Of a stretch of DNA of 64,000 nt, positions 44,309 through 53,945 are shown in pieces (the stretch's first letter is position 1; the number at the start of each line of letters is the position of its first letter). The notes beneath the pieces are model-generated. The model did not search any database. It worked only from the letters and a program-made list of their open reading frames with translations, and was not told where the DNA came from. Position numbers and translations under genes: made by a program. Source of the DNA: Rugosimonospora africana (GTDB lineage: Bacteria > Actinomycetota > Actinomycetes > Mycobacteriales > Micromonosporaceae); NCBI RefSeq assembly GCF_016862975.1, contig NZ_BONZ01000075.1:1-64000 (forward strand), written 5' to 3'.

Positions 44309-44953
44309 TCAGCGGATGAAGCCACTTTCGTAGGCCGCGATGACGGCTTGGACCCGGTCCCGGACGCCGACCTTCGCCAGCACGTTGCGCACGTGGGTCT
44401 TCACAGTCTCCACTCCGAGGAACAGCTCGTCCGCGATTTCGGAGTTGGACCGGCCCTGCGCGACCAGGCGCAGGACCTCGGCTTCGCGGTCGGTGAGGTT
44501 GGCTTCGGCGAGTCTGCGGCCTTCCGGCCCGCCGCGGCGCGTGGCGAGCCTGCGGATGGCGGCGGGGAAGAGCAGTGACTCGCCGTTGTGCACCACGCGG
44601 ATCGCCTGGATGAAGTCGTCGGCGGTGGAGCGTTTGAGCAGGAACCCCCGTGCACCCGCCTGCAGCGCGTCGTAGACGTACTCGTCGTTCTCGAACGTGG
44701 TCACCACGATGACCGCCGGGCCGCCGCCGTCGAACCGACCGAGCTGCCTGGTAGCCGCGATCCCGTCGACGCGCGGCATCCGGACGTCCATCAGCACGAT
44801 GTCGGGACGCGTCCGTCGGGCTTGCGCGACCACGGCCGCGCCGTCATCCGCCTCCCCAACCACGATGAGGTCGGGTTCGGACTCCAGGATCGCCCGCAGG
44901 CCCCGGCGGACGAGCGGCTCGTCATCGGCCAGCAGGACCCTGATCTGGCTCAC
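44309..44953 (-). CDS. NarL/LuxR-family response regulator
   Basis: 214 residues from ATG 44953, overlapping the kinase stop (ATGA). Receiver landmarks are VLLADDEPLVRRGL, IVLMDVRMPRVDG (phospho-Asp) and FLLKRSTADDF (Lys). The HTH is LTDREAEVLRLVAQGRSNSE, then IADELFLGVETVKTHVRNVL. Partner of the kinase at 44950. Confidence 0.93.
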   Translation of the reverse strand: MSQIRVLLADDEPLVRRGLRAILESEPDLIVVGEADDGAAVVAQARRTRPDIVLMDVRMPRVDGIAATRQLGRFDGGGPAVIVVTTFENDEYVYDALQAGARGFLLKRSTADDFIQAIRVVHNGESLLFPAAIRRLATRRGGPEGRRLAEANLTDREAEVLRLVAQGRSNSEIADELFLGVETVKTHVRNVLAKVGVRDRVQAVIAAYESGFIR

Positions 44954-46164
44954 CGCGGGGCCTCGCGACCAGCGCGGCGGTGGGGCCCATCACCCTGTTG
45001 CCAGGCGGCCGGATGGGCGTGATCGGGTGGGGCCGGGCGGACCGGCAGGACCACGCGAAGCGTCCACGCCGCGCCGTGCCGGCCGGCGGTGGCGGTGCCG
45101 CCGAGAGCGGCGGCGCGTTCGCTGATCCCGCCCAGCCCCCGGCCCCCGCGGCCCGCCCGCGGGCCGACCGGGTTGCCGAGCCGGATGTCGAGGGTGTCAC
45201 GGCCGAGCGACAGGCGGAGCTTCCCCGTGCCGTCAGCCGAGTACTTCAACGCGTTGGTCAGACCTTCCTGCACCACCCGGTATGCCTCCCGGCTGATCAG
45301 CGCGGGCAGCAGGGACAGGTCACCGGACACGGCCGCATCGACGGCCAGTCCGGACGACCGGGCCGTGGCGAGGAGGCCGTCGAGGGAGCCCAGATCCGGC
45401 GTTGGCGTCGCGGCGGGGCGCTGCGTCTCGTCGCGCAGCAAGCCGAGCATGTCGTCGAGTTCCGCCGCCGCTCGGCGCGAGACCGCCTCGATGGTCCCGA
45501 GCGCGTCGGCGGCGAACCCGGGATCGCGCCCGATGAGCCTGCGGGCCGCGGCAGCCTGCACGCTCACCACCGACAGGGCATGCCCCACGCTGTCATGGAT
45601 CTCGCGGGCGATCCGGTTGCGTTCGGTGGCGCGGACTGCGGCGGCCTCCAGGCGCTGCAGGCGCTCGGCATAGGACGGCCCCAGCAGGACCGGCCCGAGA
45701 CGGCCCAGGAACCGGCCGGTCAGCAGCGTGCCGAGCAACGTCGCCGCCGCGGCCGGGAGCGTCCACCAGCTGCCCGCCATCGCGATCAGCGCCAGCACGG
45801 CACCGACGACCGCGGCGCCGGTGAACACGTGCAGGAGGAACCACCCCAGCGTCCGCAGGCGTTGGGGCCAGCTGCTGGCCGGCCCCGGCAGTCCGTCCCT
45901 GAACTCGACGGCCAGCAGACTCTGCACCGCCATGCCCTCGACCTGCCGCACCGCCGGGACCAGGCCCACTAACAGCGGCCCGCCGACGAGCACCACCCCG
46001 GCGAGAACCGTCACCCACACCGGAGGGCCGGCCGCCGCCATCAGGAAAACAATAGTGAAGTCAGTGACACCGAGCGCCAGCGCGAGCGCCGCGCCGGTCA
46101 GCACGAACACCGCCCGCAGGTAGCTTTCCGGCGCCAGCAGCAACCTCAGCACCGAACGCAACAT
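44950..46164 (-). CDS. Sensor histidine kinase, NarL/DesK-type
   Basis: 404 residues from ATG 46164. Four or so N-terminal TM helices (YLRAVFVLTGAALALALGV, VWVTVLAGVVLVGGPLLVGL, LLHVFTGAAVVGAVLALIAM, TLPAAAATLLGTLLTGRFLG), HisKA_3 with NRIAREIHDSVGHALSVVSV, then HATPase_c with EGLTNALKYSAD and GRGLGGISERAAALGG. The upstream membrane-protein frame runs about 100 bases into it, so the start could lie further in. Confidence 0.9.
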   Translation of the reverse strand: MLRSVLRLLLAPESYLRAVFVLTGAALALALGVTDFTIVFLMAAAGPPVWVTVLAGVVLVGGPLLVGLVPAVRQVEGMAVQSLLAVEFRDGLPGPASSWPQRLRTLGWFLLHVFTGAAVVGAVLALIAMAGSWWTLPAAAATLLGTLLTGRFLGRLGPVLLGPSYAERLQRLEAAAVRATERNRIAREIHDSVGHALSVVSVQAAAARRLIGRDPGFAADALGTIEAVSRRAAAELDDMLGLLRDETQRPAATPTPDLGSLDGLLATARSSGLAVDAAVSGDLSLLPALISREAYRVVQEGLTNALKYSADGTGKLRLSLGRDTLDIRLGNPVGPRAGRGGRGLGGISERAAALGGTATAGRHGAAWTLRVVLPVRPAPPDHAHPAAWQQGDGPHRRAGREAPR

Positions 46165-46813
46165 GCTCACGGCTCTCACCCTGCCATCCGCCACGGCGGC
46201 GGCGCCTCCAGTAGCTTACCGTCACCGCTGCCAGCAGCGGGCCCCACAGTAGCAACGGCGCGTAGGCCGCGACCGCGACGAGTCCCTTCCAGTCGCCGAA
46301 GCTCACCGGGGCATCCTGAAGCTGCGGGCGACCGTCGATGCGCAGCCCCAGCGACAAGGTCACCGCCACCCACGTCCACAGCAGCGTCAGCACGGCCGCG
46401 CCCAGCGCGGCGGGGACGACCGCGACCAGGGTCGGCACCCGCCGCCCGCGCAGCACCGGAACCCAGCGCGGGAATACCTCGCCCCAGGTGGAAATCAATC
46501 CCACCGCAGTGAACGCGAGCAATTCGGAGACGATGGACAGCAGTATCACGTACAGCCAGAGCGGCAGTCCCGGCACCCCTGAGGAGGTGACGCCGGAGAG
46601 AACATCGCCGCGCACGATCGGCACGTGGAAGGTGCACGTGGCGATCCGCCACAGGCTGGCGGGAAGCACGGTAAACGGAACAGCACAGGCTGCGACCCGG
46701 GCCCACCGGGGAACCCCCGCCGCGGGGGCGTGAGCGGCCACCCAGGCCGCCCGGATCCCCCCGGCAGGCGGCGCCCCCCGCCCGGTAGCGGGTGTCTTTG
46801 TCACTGTCGTCAT
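46061..46813 (-). CDS. Polytopic membrane protein upstream of the kinase
   Basis: 250 residues from ATG 46813. About five hydrophobic segments (VAACAVPFTVLPASLWRIAT, LPLWLYVILLSIVSELLAFT, VAVVPAALGAAVLTLLWTWV, LVAVAAYAPLLLWGPLLAAV). The last 35 residues after SYWRRRRRGG overlap the kinase gene in another frame and look non-homologous, so the tail may be a frame extension. Probably co-transcribed with the two-component pair. Family uncertain. Confidence 0.6.
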   Translation of the reverse strand: MTTVTKTPATGRGAPPAGGIRAAWVAAHAPAAGVPRWARVAACAVPFTVLPASLWRIATCTFHVPIVRGDVLSGVTSSGVPGLPLWLYVILLSIVSELLAFTAVGLISTWGEVFPRWVPVLRGRRVPTLVAVVPAALGAAVLTLLWTWVAVTLSLGLRIDGRPQLQDAPVSFGDWKGLVAVAAYAPLLLWGPLLAAVTVSYWRRRRRGGWQGESREHVAFGAEVAAGAGKLPAGGVRADRRGARAGARCH

Positions 46814-47330
46814 CGGATTCCTTCCGTGGATACTCCGGCCTTCAGGCCAGGCCAGGATGTCCGGCCGCCGTACTCCCACAGTGCCGAGCTATTGCCCCGC
46901 ATTCATCACTGGCCGGAGGGAATCTGCTCCCTCCGGCGAGGGATCTCGCACCGTTCCTAGTGTCCCGTGAGTCTGTTTGTGTTACTTCGGTTTGGTTGAC
47001 GCCGGCCCGGTGTTGACCGAGAAGCAGGTGGTAACGATGCTCGCGGGGCGTCATTGCGACGCTTGCTCACGGGGACGGGGTGGCAGACGGATGGCAGAAC
47101 GCCGTGCCTGGCATGCCGGGACGGCGGACTCGACCGTGGTTCCATTACTGCTGGTGAATAGCAGGACGAAGACCACGGCAGGCCCAGGTGTGTCGAAGGG
47201 GATCCGGGGCCGAGCGGGTGAGCCGGCTGGTGGCCACCGCTGGGCGTTGCGACGTCTCCGCGTTTGTGGGGCCGGCGCGGCGGGTCCGATGTCGGTTATC
47301 TTCCTGAAGGCGAGGCTGAGGGAGGATCAG
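46814..47330. other. Intergenic region with a hairpin at 46912-46937
   Basis: A perfect 10-bp inverted repeat GCCGGAGGGA/TCCCTCCGGC with a six-base loop lies 100 bases upstream of the membrane-protein start. It may be an operator, or a terminator reading from either side. An AT-richer block (46970-47000, TGTTTGTGTTACTTCGG) may hold a promoter. No convincing gene. Confidence 0.4.
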
Positions 47331-47729
47331 TTGGACGGCACGATGGCACAAGCGATCACGCGCCACTTCGAGGCGATCGGCAACGACGAACTGCTGGCCG
47401 GCGAGATCTACGCCGACGATGCCGTTCTCGAGTACGTCCAGAGCGGCGAACGTATCCGCGGTAAGGCGAACATCGTCGCCTCACGTCAGGCATACCCGGG
47501 ACGACCCGCCGCGTTCGAGCTTCATCGTTGTGTGGGTACCCCTGACCTACAGGTCGTCGAGCTCACGCTCCGATTCGACGGCGACGACCCCCACCCGGTT
47601 GTGGCGATTATGGAATTCCGCGGCGGGAAGACGGTCCGGGAACGGATCTACATCGCCGAGCCTTGGGATCCTCCCGCATATCGCGCGCGCTGGGTCGAAC
47701 CGATCGACTGCGATCGCAGCGAATTCTGA
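47331..47729 (+). CDS. SnoaL-like/NTF2-fold protein
   Basis: 132 residues from TTG 47331, chosen because GGGAGG lies five bases upstream. ATG 47343 (MAQAITRHF) and ATG 47289 are alternatives. The sequence DELLAGEIYADDAVLEYVQS, then GERIRGKANIVASRQAYPG, and VAIMEFRGGKTVRERIYIAE is the cone-shaped SnoaL/NTF2 fold (steroid-isomerase or polyketide-cyclase-like). The final WDPPAYRARWV is common in actinomycete members. Probably a small-molecule-binding or isomerising protein. Single gene. Confidence 0.75.
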   Translation: MDGTMAQAITRHFEAIGNDELLAGEIYADDAVLEYVQSGERIRGKANIVASRQAYPGRPAAFELHRCVGTPDLQVVELTLRFDGDDPHPVVAIMEFRGGKTVRERIYIAEPWDPPAYRARWVEPIDCDRSEF

Positions 47730-47736
47730 CGGCGTC

Positions 47737-48873
47737 TTAACTCTGGTTGTTGTCGACGAGTTGCCTGAGGCTGGTCTGGACCAGGCGGACCTTGGCGAGG
47801 ATCTCGTCGGCTGTGGCGGTCCATGCGAACGGCTGGGCGTCAGTGTTCCAATGCGCGACGTAATCGCGGATGCGCGTGATGAGAGCGTTGACTGAGGTGA
47901 AGGTGCCACGGCGGATCGACCGGCGGGTGATGATCCCGAACCAGATTTCGATCTGGTTCAACCAGCTGGATCCGACTGGAGTGAAGTGGAACGTGATGTT
48001 TGGATTGACGGCCAGCCACGCCTTGACGTCCGGGGTGGTGTGGGTAGACAGGTTGTCCAGCACCACATGGATCTCTTTACCGGTGTGGGGCCTGACGGCG
48101 TCGCGAAGGAATTGCAGGAACCGTCGCCCGGTGCGTTCGGGGTAGCAGGTAGCGGTCACGCGTCCCGAGCGCACGTCCAGGGCGGCGAACAGGTTGGTGA
48201 TGCCATGGCGCTGGTATTCGTGAGTGCGTTGCTCCGTGACACCGAAGTCCAACGGCAGCAACGGCTAGCTGCGGTCCAATGCCTGGATCTGGGTCTTCTC
48301 GTCGACCGATAGGACCACCGCCCCGCCAGGAGGGTCGAGGTACAACCCGACCACATCGGCGACCTTGTCCGCGAAGCGCGGGTCCCGCGACAGTTTGAAC
48401 GTGCCCTGCCGGTGCGGTCTGAGATCATTGTCCCGCCACAGCTTCGCAACGTAGTGCCAGGACACCGACACTCTCTCAGTGCGCCTGAGATAGTTGGCCA
48501 TCTCCCGGCTCGACCAGTGTGACAACCCGGTATCCGCGGGCGGTGTCATACGGGTCAATGCCAAGATCCGCGCCGCTACCCAGCCCGGCACTTGCTCTCG
48601 CCCAGCACCACGCGGATCGTCATGCAACCCGTCCAGTCCCCGTTCGAGGTACCGCCTGACCCAACGATCCACAGTGGGCAGTGACACCGCAGCTAACTCG
48701 CCGACATCCTTACGACGCCGGCGCTCGGCCGTCCACAACACGATCCGCGCCCGAGTCGCAACCGTCGCCGACACATCCCGACTGTTGATCAACATCCGCA
48801 GCTCTACGGAGTGTTCCTCGGTCAACACCACGCCAGCATCAGCCACAACCCCGAGTAACGCAAACAGGATCAC
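47737..48873 (-). pseudogene. IS630-family transposase interrupted by one amber codon
   Basis: From ATG 48873 the frame runs MLINSRDVSATVATRARIVL, VSLPTVDRWVRRYLERGLDG, LSHWSSREMANYLRRT and VVLSVDEKTQIQALDRS, meets TAG at 48265-48267, and continues in the same frame with PLLPLDFGVTEQRTHEYQRH, VVLDNLSTHTTPDVKAWL and WLNQIEIWFGIITRR to 47737. The DDE residues (SVDEKTQ, VLDNLSTH, NQIEIWF) are all present. One C-to-T change (CAG to TAG) explains the loss. It is a different IS630 branch from the element at 18594. Terminal repeats were not identified. Confidence 0.85.
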
Positions 48874-49254
48874 GGAACACTAGTGAGCTAACAGGAGTGT
48901 GTCCTGGGTAGCCGGCGGCCCCGAACGGTCTTGGGCTGCCTGGTTGCCGCCGGGGCCCGTCTGGGCGGTCCGGTCTTACGCCTGGTTGGCTGCCGGACGT
49001 CCGTTGGGGTAGCGGGTTTCCTGGGTGCGGGCTTCGACGTCGGTGCGGCCCTGGTTCGCGTCTGGGTTGACCGTGCCGCCTCCACCGGGGCGGATAGGTT
49101 CCCTGTGACGCGACGCCGGGCCCGGACTCAACGGCCGCACGCCCAACGTCTGGCCATACGACACCGACGGCAACTTCATCCAGGGCCGCCGGCCCGACCC
49201 GGACCGGTCGCCGGCCGGCGATACTCCGATCGCGAGCGCTACCGGGCTGCCCGG
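48874..49254. other. Gene-poor stretch with a possible membrane-protein tail remnant
   Basis: The plus frame at about 49117-49200 reads GLNGRTPNVWPYDTDGNFIQ, like the NVxPYDxxGxPL tail of some actinobacterial membrane proteins. No body of such a gene is visible. The rest is GC-rich DNA with no convincing frame. Confidence 0.3.
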
Positions 49255-49448
49255 CGCCCGCCGACCACGTGGCCGGCATCCAGGTCCCGCCGTTGGTGAT
49301 CGCCGGGTCCGACACCTTCCCGCGGCTCATGACCGCGGCAGAGCAGGTGGTACGGGCCGTGCCCAGCGCTCGCTACCTCTCGCTTGGGCTGGTGAGGGCG
49401 GTACCGGTCATCGGGGCTCGGTCTGTGGCGCCGGGATACCCACCGTGA
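49255..49448 (+). pseudogene. Alpha/beta hydrolase fragment
   Basis: DHVAGIQVPPLVIAGSDTFP then RLMTAAEQVVRAVPSARYLS resembles the strand and helix carrying the acid residue (VIAGSDTF) near the C-terminus of small hydrolases. It lacks the nucleophile and the His part, and ends at TGA 49446-49448 without a family-like tail. Confidence 0.45.
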
Positions 49449-49824
49449 GTTCGTCCAGCAGCGCGAGGTTTGCCCGGATCCGCTCGGCCGCGCAGTCCGA
49501 GTCAAACACCTCGCTGTCGTACGAGACGTAGCCATACACGCGGTCCTCCTGCCGCACCGTCCACAGCAGAGGCAGCGGTACCGGCCGCGCGGGTTGCTGC
49601 CCCTCGGCCAGCGCCACGAACCGGAGCACCGGATCGGCGACCGTGTTCGGGAGGTCCACCCGGGGAATGAACTGAAATGCCGGCCAGACCCGCTCATTCG
49701 CGCCGGGCTTCGCCAGTGCTGCGGCGACCGCCGGGGCGACACCCAGTACCCCAGCAGCGTCCATCCCTCCGGGCCGATTAACGGTCCTGACCGCAACTGG
49801 CGAGCGCCGCGAGCGTCGAGCCAC
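49408..49824 (-). CDS. Possible condensation-domain-like C-terminal fragment
   Basis: The frame (up to 138 residues) carries VWPAFQFIPRVDLPNTVADP, then LPLLWTVRQEDRVYGYVSYD and SEVFDSDCAAERIRANLALL. The YGYVSYDSEVFD strand is reminiscent of the end of NRPS condensation or acyltransferase folds, but there is no HHxxxD motif. The N-terminal 35 residues look like frame extension. Could be a truncated gene. Confidence 0.35.
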   Translation of the reverse strand: MARRSRRSPVAVRTVNRPGGMDAAGVLGVAPAVAAALAKPGANERVWPAFQFIPRVDLPNTVADPVLRFVALAEGQQPARPVPLPLLWTVRQEDRVYGYVSYDSEVFDSDCAAERIRANLALLDELTVGIPAPQTEPR

Positions 49825-49905
49825 TCCCCGCCCACCGGAAGCCGCGGCAGCGGGTCGGAAACCGGGTCGCCGAGGCGCGGCACAGGCCGGCCGCAGCAGG
49901 CCGGG

Positions 49906-50817
49906 TCAGAGCCAGGTCGCCAGGAACGCGAGCGCCTCAGCGCGCATGCCATCGGTTTCGATGTGTCCACAGTGGTAGCGCGACAGCCGCCAGGCGTCCG
50001 GCGCGTCCAGCGCGGCGTAGACCCGCCGCAACTGCTCGTCGATGACATCAAGGCCATCGTCCGGGGTGAGCGGGTCGTACCGGCCGGCCAGCCCCAGGTG
50101 CGGTCGCGGCGCAATGAGCGCGTTGATGCCGGCGGTGGTGAAGCGGGTGAGAAGGCGCGGCACATAGTAGTAGACGCCGTGCCGGTCCAGCCCCCCGGCG
50201 CGGATCAGCGCCTGGTAGTCGGTCAGGCAGCAGATGTCAACGCAGACAGCGATCCGGGTGTCCAGCGCCGCCGTCCACCACGCCATCGTGCTGCCCATGG
50301 ACATGCCGAGGATGGCGATCCGGCCGGTGTCCACATCGGAGCGTGAAGCCAAGTAGTCCACGGCCCTCAGACTGTCGTACACCATCATCCCCCACAGCAC
50401 CTGGCCGTGCCAGATCATCACCTTGAACAGCTCGTCGAGGCTGCGGCCGCGGCGCTCGCCGAAGCCCCACATGTCCAGACACAGCGCGGCGTACCCGGCC
50501 CGGGTCAGCGCGTGCGCGTACGGTGGAGTCCTCAACTCGGGTCGCCCGCGCAGCAGCTCCTCCTTGCCGATCGTGAGGTCGCCGCCGTGCGCGTGGGTGT
50601 AGAGCACGACCGGCAGCCGGTCGCGCTCCCGGTCGACGGGCTTGACGAAGCAGGCCGGCACGGGCTCGATGCCGTTGAGGTCGAGCAGCAGCCGGTGTAC
50701 CTCGTACCCGGGATAGTGCTCGATCGCGACGACGGTGGCAGTCGGGGTGGTGTCGAGGTCCGGCAGGTCGCCCAGCAGGGCTCGAAGCTCGGTGCGTCGC
50801 GCTGTCTGGCTGTCCAT
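49906..50817 (-). CDS. Alpha/beta hydrolase (dienelactone/acetylxylan-esterase-like)
   Basis: 303 residues. [13 protein letters not shown] (residues 69-80) gives the oxyanion region, GMSMGS at 171-176 the nucleophile elbow with S173, and the catalytic His is in [16 protein letters not shown] at the C-terminus; the acid is probably in [10 protein letters not shown]. The sequence [19 protein letters not shown] is typical of large secreted or cytosolic esterases of this group. No signal peptide. Monocistronic. Confidence 0.85.
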   Translation of the reverse strand: MDSQTARRTELRALLGDLPDLDTTPTATVVAIEHYPGYEVHRLLLDLNGIEPVPACFVKPVDRERDRLPVVLYTHAHGGDLTIGKEELLRGRPELRTPPYAHALTRAGYAALCLDMWGFGERRGRSLDELFKVMIWHGQVLWGMMVYDSLRAVDYLASRSDVDTGRIAILGMSMGSTMAWWTAALDTRIAVCVDICCLTDYQALIRAGGLDRHGVYYYVPRLLTRFTTAGINALIAPRPHLGLAGRYDPLTPDDGLDVIDEQLRRVYAALDAPDAWRLSRYHCGHIETDGMRAEALAFLATWL

Positions 50818-50986
50818 GCCAACATCATGCGACTGCCTCGGACGGCAGCGCGACGCCGGCCGGCGGCTGGCACCGCCATCGGGTCACAGCAGCGACGCCG
50901 AGTCCCGATCGAGGTACAACGTCGCGGAGGCCACGGTGCGCAGGCTGAAGGCCGGGCGGTCCGGCGACACCGGGCTCGTCAGCTGC

Positions 50987-51292
50987 TCACCGTCTCCAAC
51001 GGCGAGATGCTGATCGGGTCCGGTGCGGCCGCCGGCGTACGCGAGATCGTCTCGTCAAGGACCGCACGGACCTTCGGATGCAGCACCTCCACACTGACCC
51101 ATCACGGGCCAGCAACGCCGGAAGCCACTGGGTGCAGAACCGGGCCAAACGGTCCTGACCAGTCACCCTGACCATCGTGAACTCGCCGGCCACCCCGGCC
51201 TTCAGCAGTCGGGCCAATCCCGGCCGGTCCTCACGCAGTCCAGACGCCTTGTCCTTCCTGTCAGGGACCTGCGGCAACTCTTCCTCCAGCAT
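50987..51292 (-). pseudogene. IS607-type serine resolvase fragment
   Basis: DKASGLREDRPGLARLLKAG, then FTMVRVTGQDRLARFCTQWL, PALLARDG, and in the next frame SVEVLHPKVRAVLDETIS. The DRLARF motif with the following helix is the mark of IS607/resolvase-type recombinases. The catalytic N-terminus (Ser) is absent and a frameshift lies near 51095. 50818-50986 contains nothing else. Confidence 0.65.
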
Positions 51293-51302
51293 TCCGTCCC
51301 TG

Positions 51303-51419
51303 TCAGTGGAAGAAGGTCTTCACCTCGTACGTGTACTTGTTTCCCCAGGCGAGTATCGGCGATCGCACCACGAGCGGCAGCGCATTCACGTCGCTGGCCC
51401 ATAACACAAAGCCGGACAT
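51303..51419 (-). pseudogene. Short C-terminal-like fragment
   Basis: 38 codons, MSGFVLWASDVNALPLVVRS to KYTYEVKTFFH and TGA. It looks like the beta-rich end of a secreted or surface protein that was joined to the resolvase piece. Not assignable. Confidence 0.25.
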
Positions 51420-51480
51420 CAGGCATGTGCCCAGTTGCCGTCAGTGTGGTTCGACAGGTTTGGCCTTGCGATCCGACGGC

Positions 51481-52038
51481 TCAGGGGGTGGCGTCGGCTC
51501 GGTTGGTGTGATCTTTCGTGGCTGACCGCAGCTGCGCCAGAAGTACTTCGAATGGTTGGGTCCGACGCAGCGCAGAGCACCAAAGTGGCAGCGTGACCGT
51601 ACCGCCATCGGTCAAGGTCAGACGGACCGTTTCGCCGTTGAGCGGACGACCCTTGCGCATCTCGAGCTGCTGCGGCATGACCTCGAAGCCTGCGACCGCA
51701 GCCAGGGGCACCGAGCCGGTGGGCGTCACGAACCGGCGCGGCTTGCCTGGGGCACGCCAGCTGATCTTCTCGGACGTAACCTCCACCCAGCACTTGCCTG
51801 GCAACGACAGCAAACGGAAGAAAAGAACGACGAACCCCACGGCGAGGAAGACGTACAGCCCGACCGCGACGGCGTGCGCGTCGCGGTCGATAGCTAGCCT
51901 GACAATAAGGGCGAGGAACAGGAAGAACACGCCGTTAACCGCGAGACGCTTCGAGATGGTCGCGCTGTTGACCTGATGGATCTTCACCGCGCTACCTCCC
52001 CGAACGTCATCACGTCCGGACGAGTTTCCGCTACTCAT
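51481..52038 (-). CDS. Membrane protein of unknown function
   Basis: 185 residues. Two adjacent TM helices (RLAVNGVFFLFLALIVRLAI, AVAVGLYVFLAVGFVVLFFR) followed by a soluble beta-rich domain (CWVEVTSEKISWRAPGKPRR, VAGFEVMPQQLEMRKGR, VRLTLTDGGTVTLPL). The arrangement is like PH-domain membrane proteins, which is inferred. ATG 52038 is the first in frame. 52039-52298 contains no gene. Confidence 0.65.
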   Translation of the reverse strand: MSSGNSSGRDDVRGGSAVKIHQVNSATISKRLAVNGVFFLFLALIVRLAIDRDAHAVAVGLYVFLAVGFVVLFFRLLSLPGKCWVEVTSEKISWRAPGKPRRFVTPTGSVPLAAVAGFEVMPQQLEMRKGRPLNGETVRLTLTDGGTVTLPLWCSALRRTQPFEVLLAQLRSATKDHTNRADATP

Positions 52039-52298
52039 GATCGGTCGTCAAGACCGGACAGGGCCCGGTCCGCGGTCAGCGTTTCTGCTGGGCATGGAGG
52101 CGGAGGCGCCGGGCGACCGTAATGGACCTGCTGTCCGGGTATGCCCGTGGGTGGACTCCCGCAGCAGGATGCCCAAGGTGGCCGCGGGCTGGATGGCGAA
52201 ACAGGCGACCGAATCGATCAGGATTCGAGAAGCGCCGGTCAGGGAGGCGTCCGTAGCGTGCCATGTGCATGACCGCCACGTATCAAAGGAGACAAGGC

Positions 52299-52712
52299 AT
52301 GAAAGCGCATGTGAGTTCGATCCTCCTCGGCGTCCGCGACATGGATCGCTCCAAGCGGTTCTACACAGAGGGTCTCGGCTGGAAGGTTGAGCAGGACTAC
52401 GGCGTCTCGGTGTTCTTCGTCTCGGACGGCGGCTCGCTCGTTGGCTTCTACGGCCGCGAGGGCCTGGCCTCCGAGGTGGGCGCGAGTCCGGAGGGCAGCG
52501 GGTTCAGCGGGCTGGTCCTCAAGTACGTAGTCCGCAGCGAAGCGCGGGTCGACGAAATCATCGCGGAGGCTGAGAAGGCCGGCGCCACGATCCTCAAGCC
52601 CGCCGCCAACAAGCCGTGGGGTGGGTACGGCGGTTCCTTCGCCGACCTGGACGGCTACATCTGGGACATCGGTTACAGCGCCCAGGGAAAGGACCAGCCC
52701 TACGCGGAGTAG
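52299..52712 (+). CDS. VOC-family (glyoxalase-fold) protein
   Basis: 137 residues from ATG 52299, with AAGGAGA upstream. It starts MKAHVSSILLGVRDMDRSKR FYTEGLGW as two blocks, the first beta-alpha-beta-beta-beta unit; the second is at about 75-130 (YVVRSEARVDEIIAEAEKAG, WGGYGGSFADLDGYIWDI). The Asp-Gly-Tyr stretch and the first-strand His place it with single-domain VOC proteins such as antibiotic-resistance or dioxygenase-like ones. Substrate unknown. Confidence 0.88.
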   Translation: MKAHVSSILLGVRDMDRSKRFYTEGLGWKVEQDYGVSVFFVSDGGSLVGFYGREGLASEVGASPEGSGFSGLVLKYVVRSEARVDEIIAEAEKAGATILKPAANKPWGGYGGSFADLDGYIWDIGYSAQGKDQPYAE

Positions 52713-52767
52713 TCGCCAAGGAGAAATTCTGGCGAGTGCTGGCGACTCGACCCCGGCCGATCACGGT

Positions 52768-52806
52768 CGTTCGGCCTCGACGCGGGAATCGCGTCGAGGC
52801 CGAACG
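52768..52806 (+). terminator. Very stable 17-bp hairpin
   Basis: A perfect 17-bp stem, arm CGTTCGGCCTCGACGCG, with loop GGAAT, 56 bases after the VOC stop. Among the strongest inverted repeats in the window. Either a bidirectional terminator or a repeat element. Confidence 0.6.
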
Positions 52807-53420
52807 AGCGTCTCATCATCCGGCCGGGCCGCGGTCACCTGGACCCTGTGACCGTCGCACGGGAAGCTCACCTCGCTGACCGCGCGCGGCAACGCCCTGC
52901 TCCGCCGGGCGGCACGTCTGGCAAGCAAAGGCTGATCGACTCTCAGCATTCCCCCAGTGGTTCCGTGTGTCGCACGGACTCAGCGCGACATCTTTGCTCG
53001 CGCTGATCCGCTCGGGGTTCGTCGGAAATTCTCAACGTCACGGAGGTAGGAGTGATGCCAGCACTGAAGAAGTGCCCGACGAGGTCCGTGAGCCGTCCGT
53101 ACGCCGCTCGGAGAATGGCCGAGTTCTCGGTGACGTAAAGGTCTGCACCTCGAGCGGGTGTATCCGCAACTGGTGAAGCGTCAGCCCAAGGGCACCCCGA
53201 CCTCGGCCGCCTGTCGCAACCACTCGAGCTCCTGGATTCGTGATGTGAGCGCCGGCCACGCCGACCTGTCCGCGAAAGCTTCGATGGCTCGATCCGGGCC
53301 AAGAGCTGCGGCCTACCGGACGGCGATGCGACACCAGCGCTCCGCGTGCTTCCGGCAGGATGAGCACCGGCGCAGTTTCGCAGCTGTGGCCCGTGCTGGG
53401 CCCCGGTCAAGGTAGGTCTG
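52807..53420. other. Gene-poor stretch, nothing recognised
   Basis: About 600 bases with overlapping open frames on both strands but none with family resemblance, RBS and codon bias together. It may be decayed coding DNA. Confidence 0.4.
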
Positions 53421-53618
53421 ATGCTCGACGACATGCAAGTTCTGCGCCGTGCGGTGGCGTCCTACCGGACGGCGGCGATGGCCGCTGGCGTTCCGTGCCC
53501 CGCCGACGGTGACCGGGACGACGGGCCCTCTCTCGACGCGCTGTCGCGGGTCTTCGACGTGGACCACATCGACGAACAACCGATCTCGCTCAGCTCCAGG
53601 GGCTTGCCGTATGAGTAG
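53421..53618 (+). CDS. Small hypothetical ORF
   Basis: 65 residues, MLDDMQVLRRAVASYRTAAM to ISLSSRGLPYE. Acidic and soluble. No family, and the RBS is uncertain. It competes with a long minus-strand frame (53462-53890) that has no better support. 53619-53945 holds nothing recognisable. Confidence 0.25.
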   Translation: MLDDMQVLRRAVASYRTAAMAAGVPCPADGDRDDGPSLDALSRVFDVDHIDEQPISLSSRGLPYE

Positions 53619-53945
53619 GTACTGGCCGGCGGCATGCGTCCGCTGCCGTTGTCGACCATCACTGAAGTTCCACGGAACACGACCTCACCCAGTCGCGCCT
53701 GGGCCCACACCGTCCAGCCAACGCGAGCACCGGCACCAGACCGGCCGCCGACGCCAGATTCGACTTGTCGAACTCGGCGGCACCCACCGCCCGAGTATGA
53801 GAAAGTCGCACCTACGAGATGTCCCTCCGTTCTCAGCAGGCATGGACCTTCAGCAAGCCTGATTCTGCTGCCGCCAAAGGGCATTCTCATCTAACGGCGT
53901 GTTCAGCAACCATGGTCGTCGGCGGATCGGGGTATCAGCCAACAG

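Noticed and set aside
48265-48267. Recoded UAG (pyrrolysine or programmed readthrough)
   Set aside because: It replaces a Gln codon in a transposase with no recoding signals; simple nonsense mutation is sufficient.
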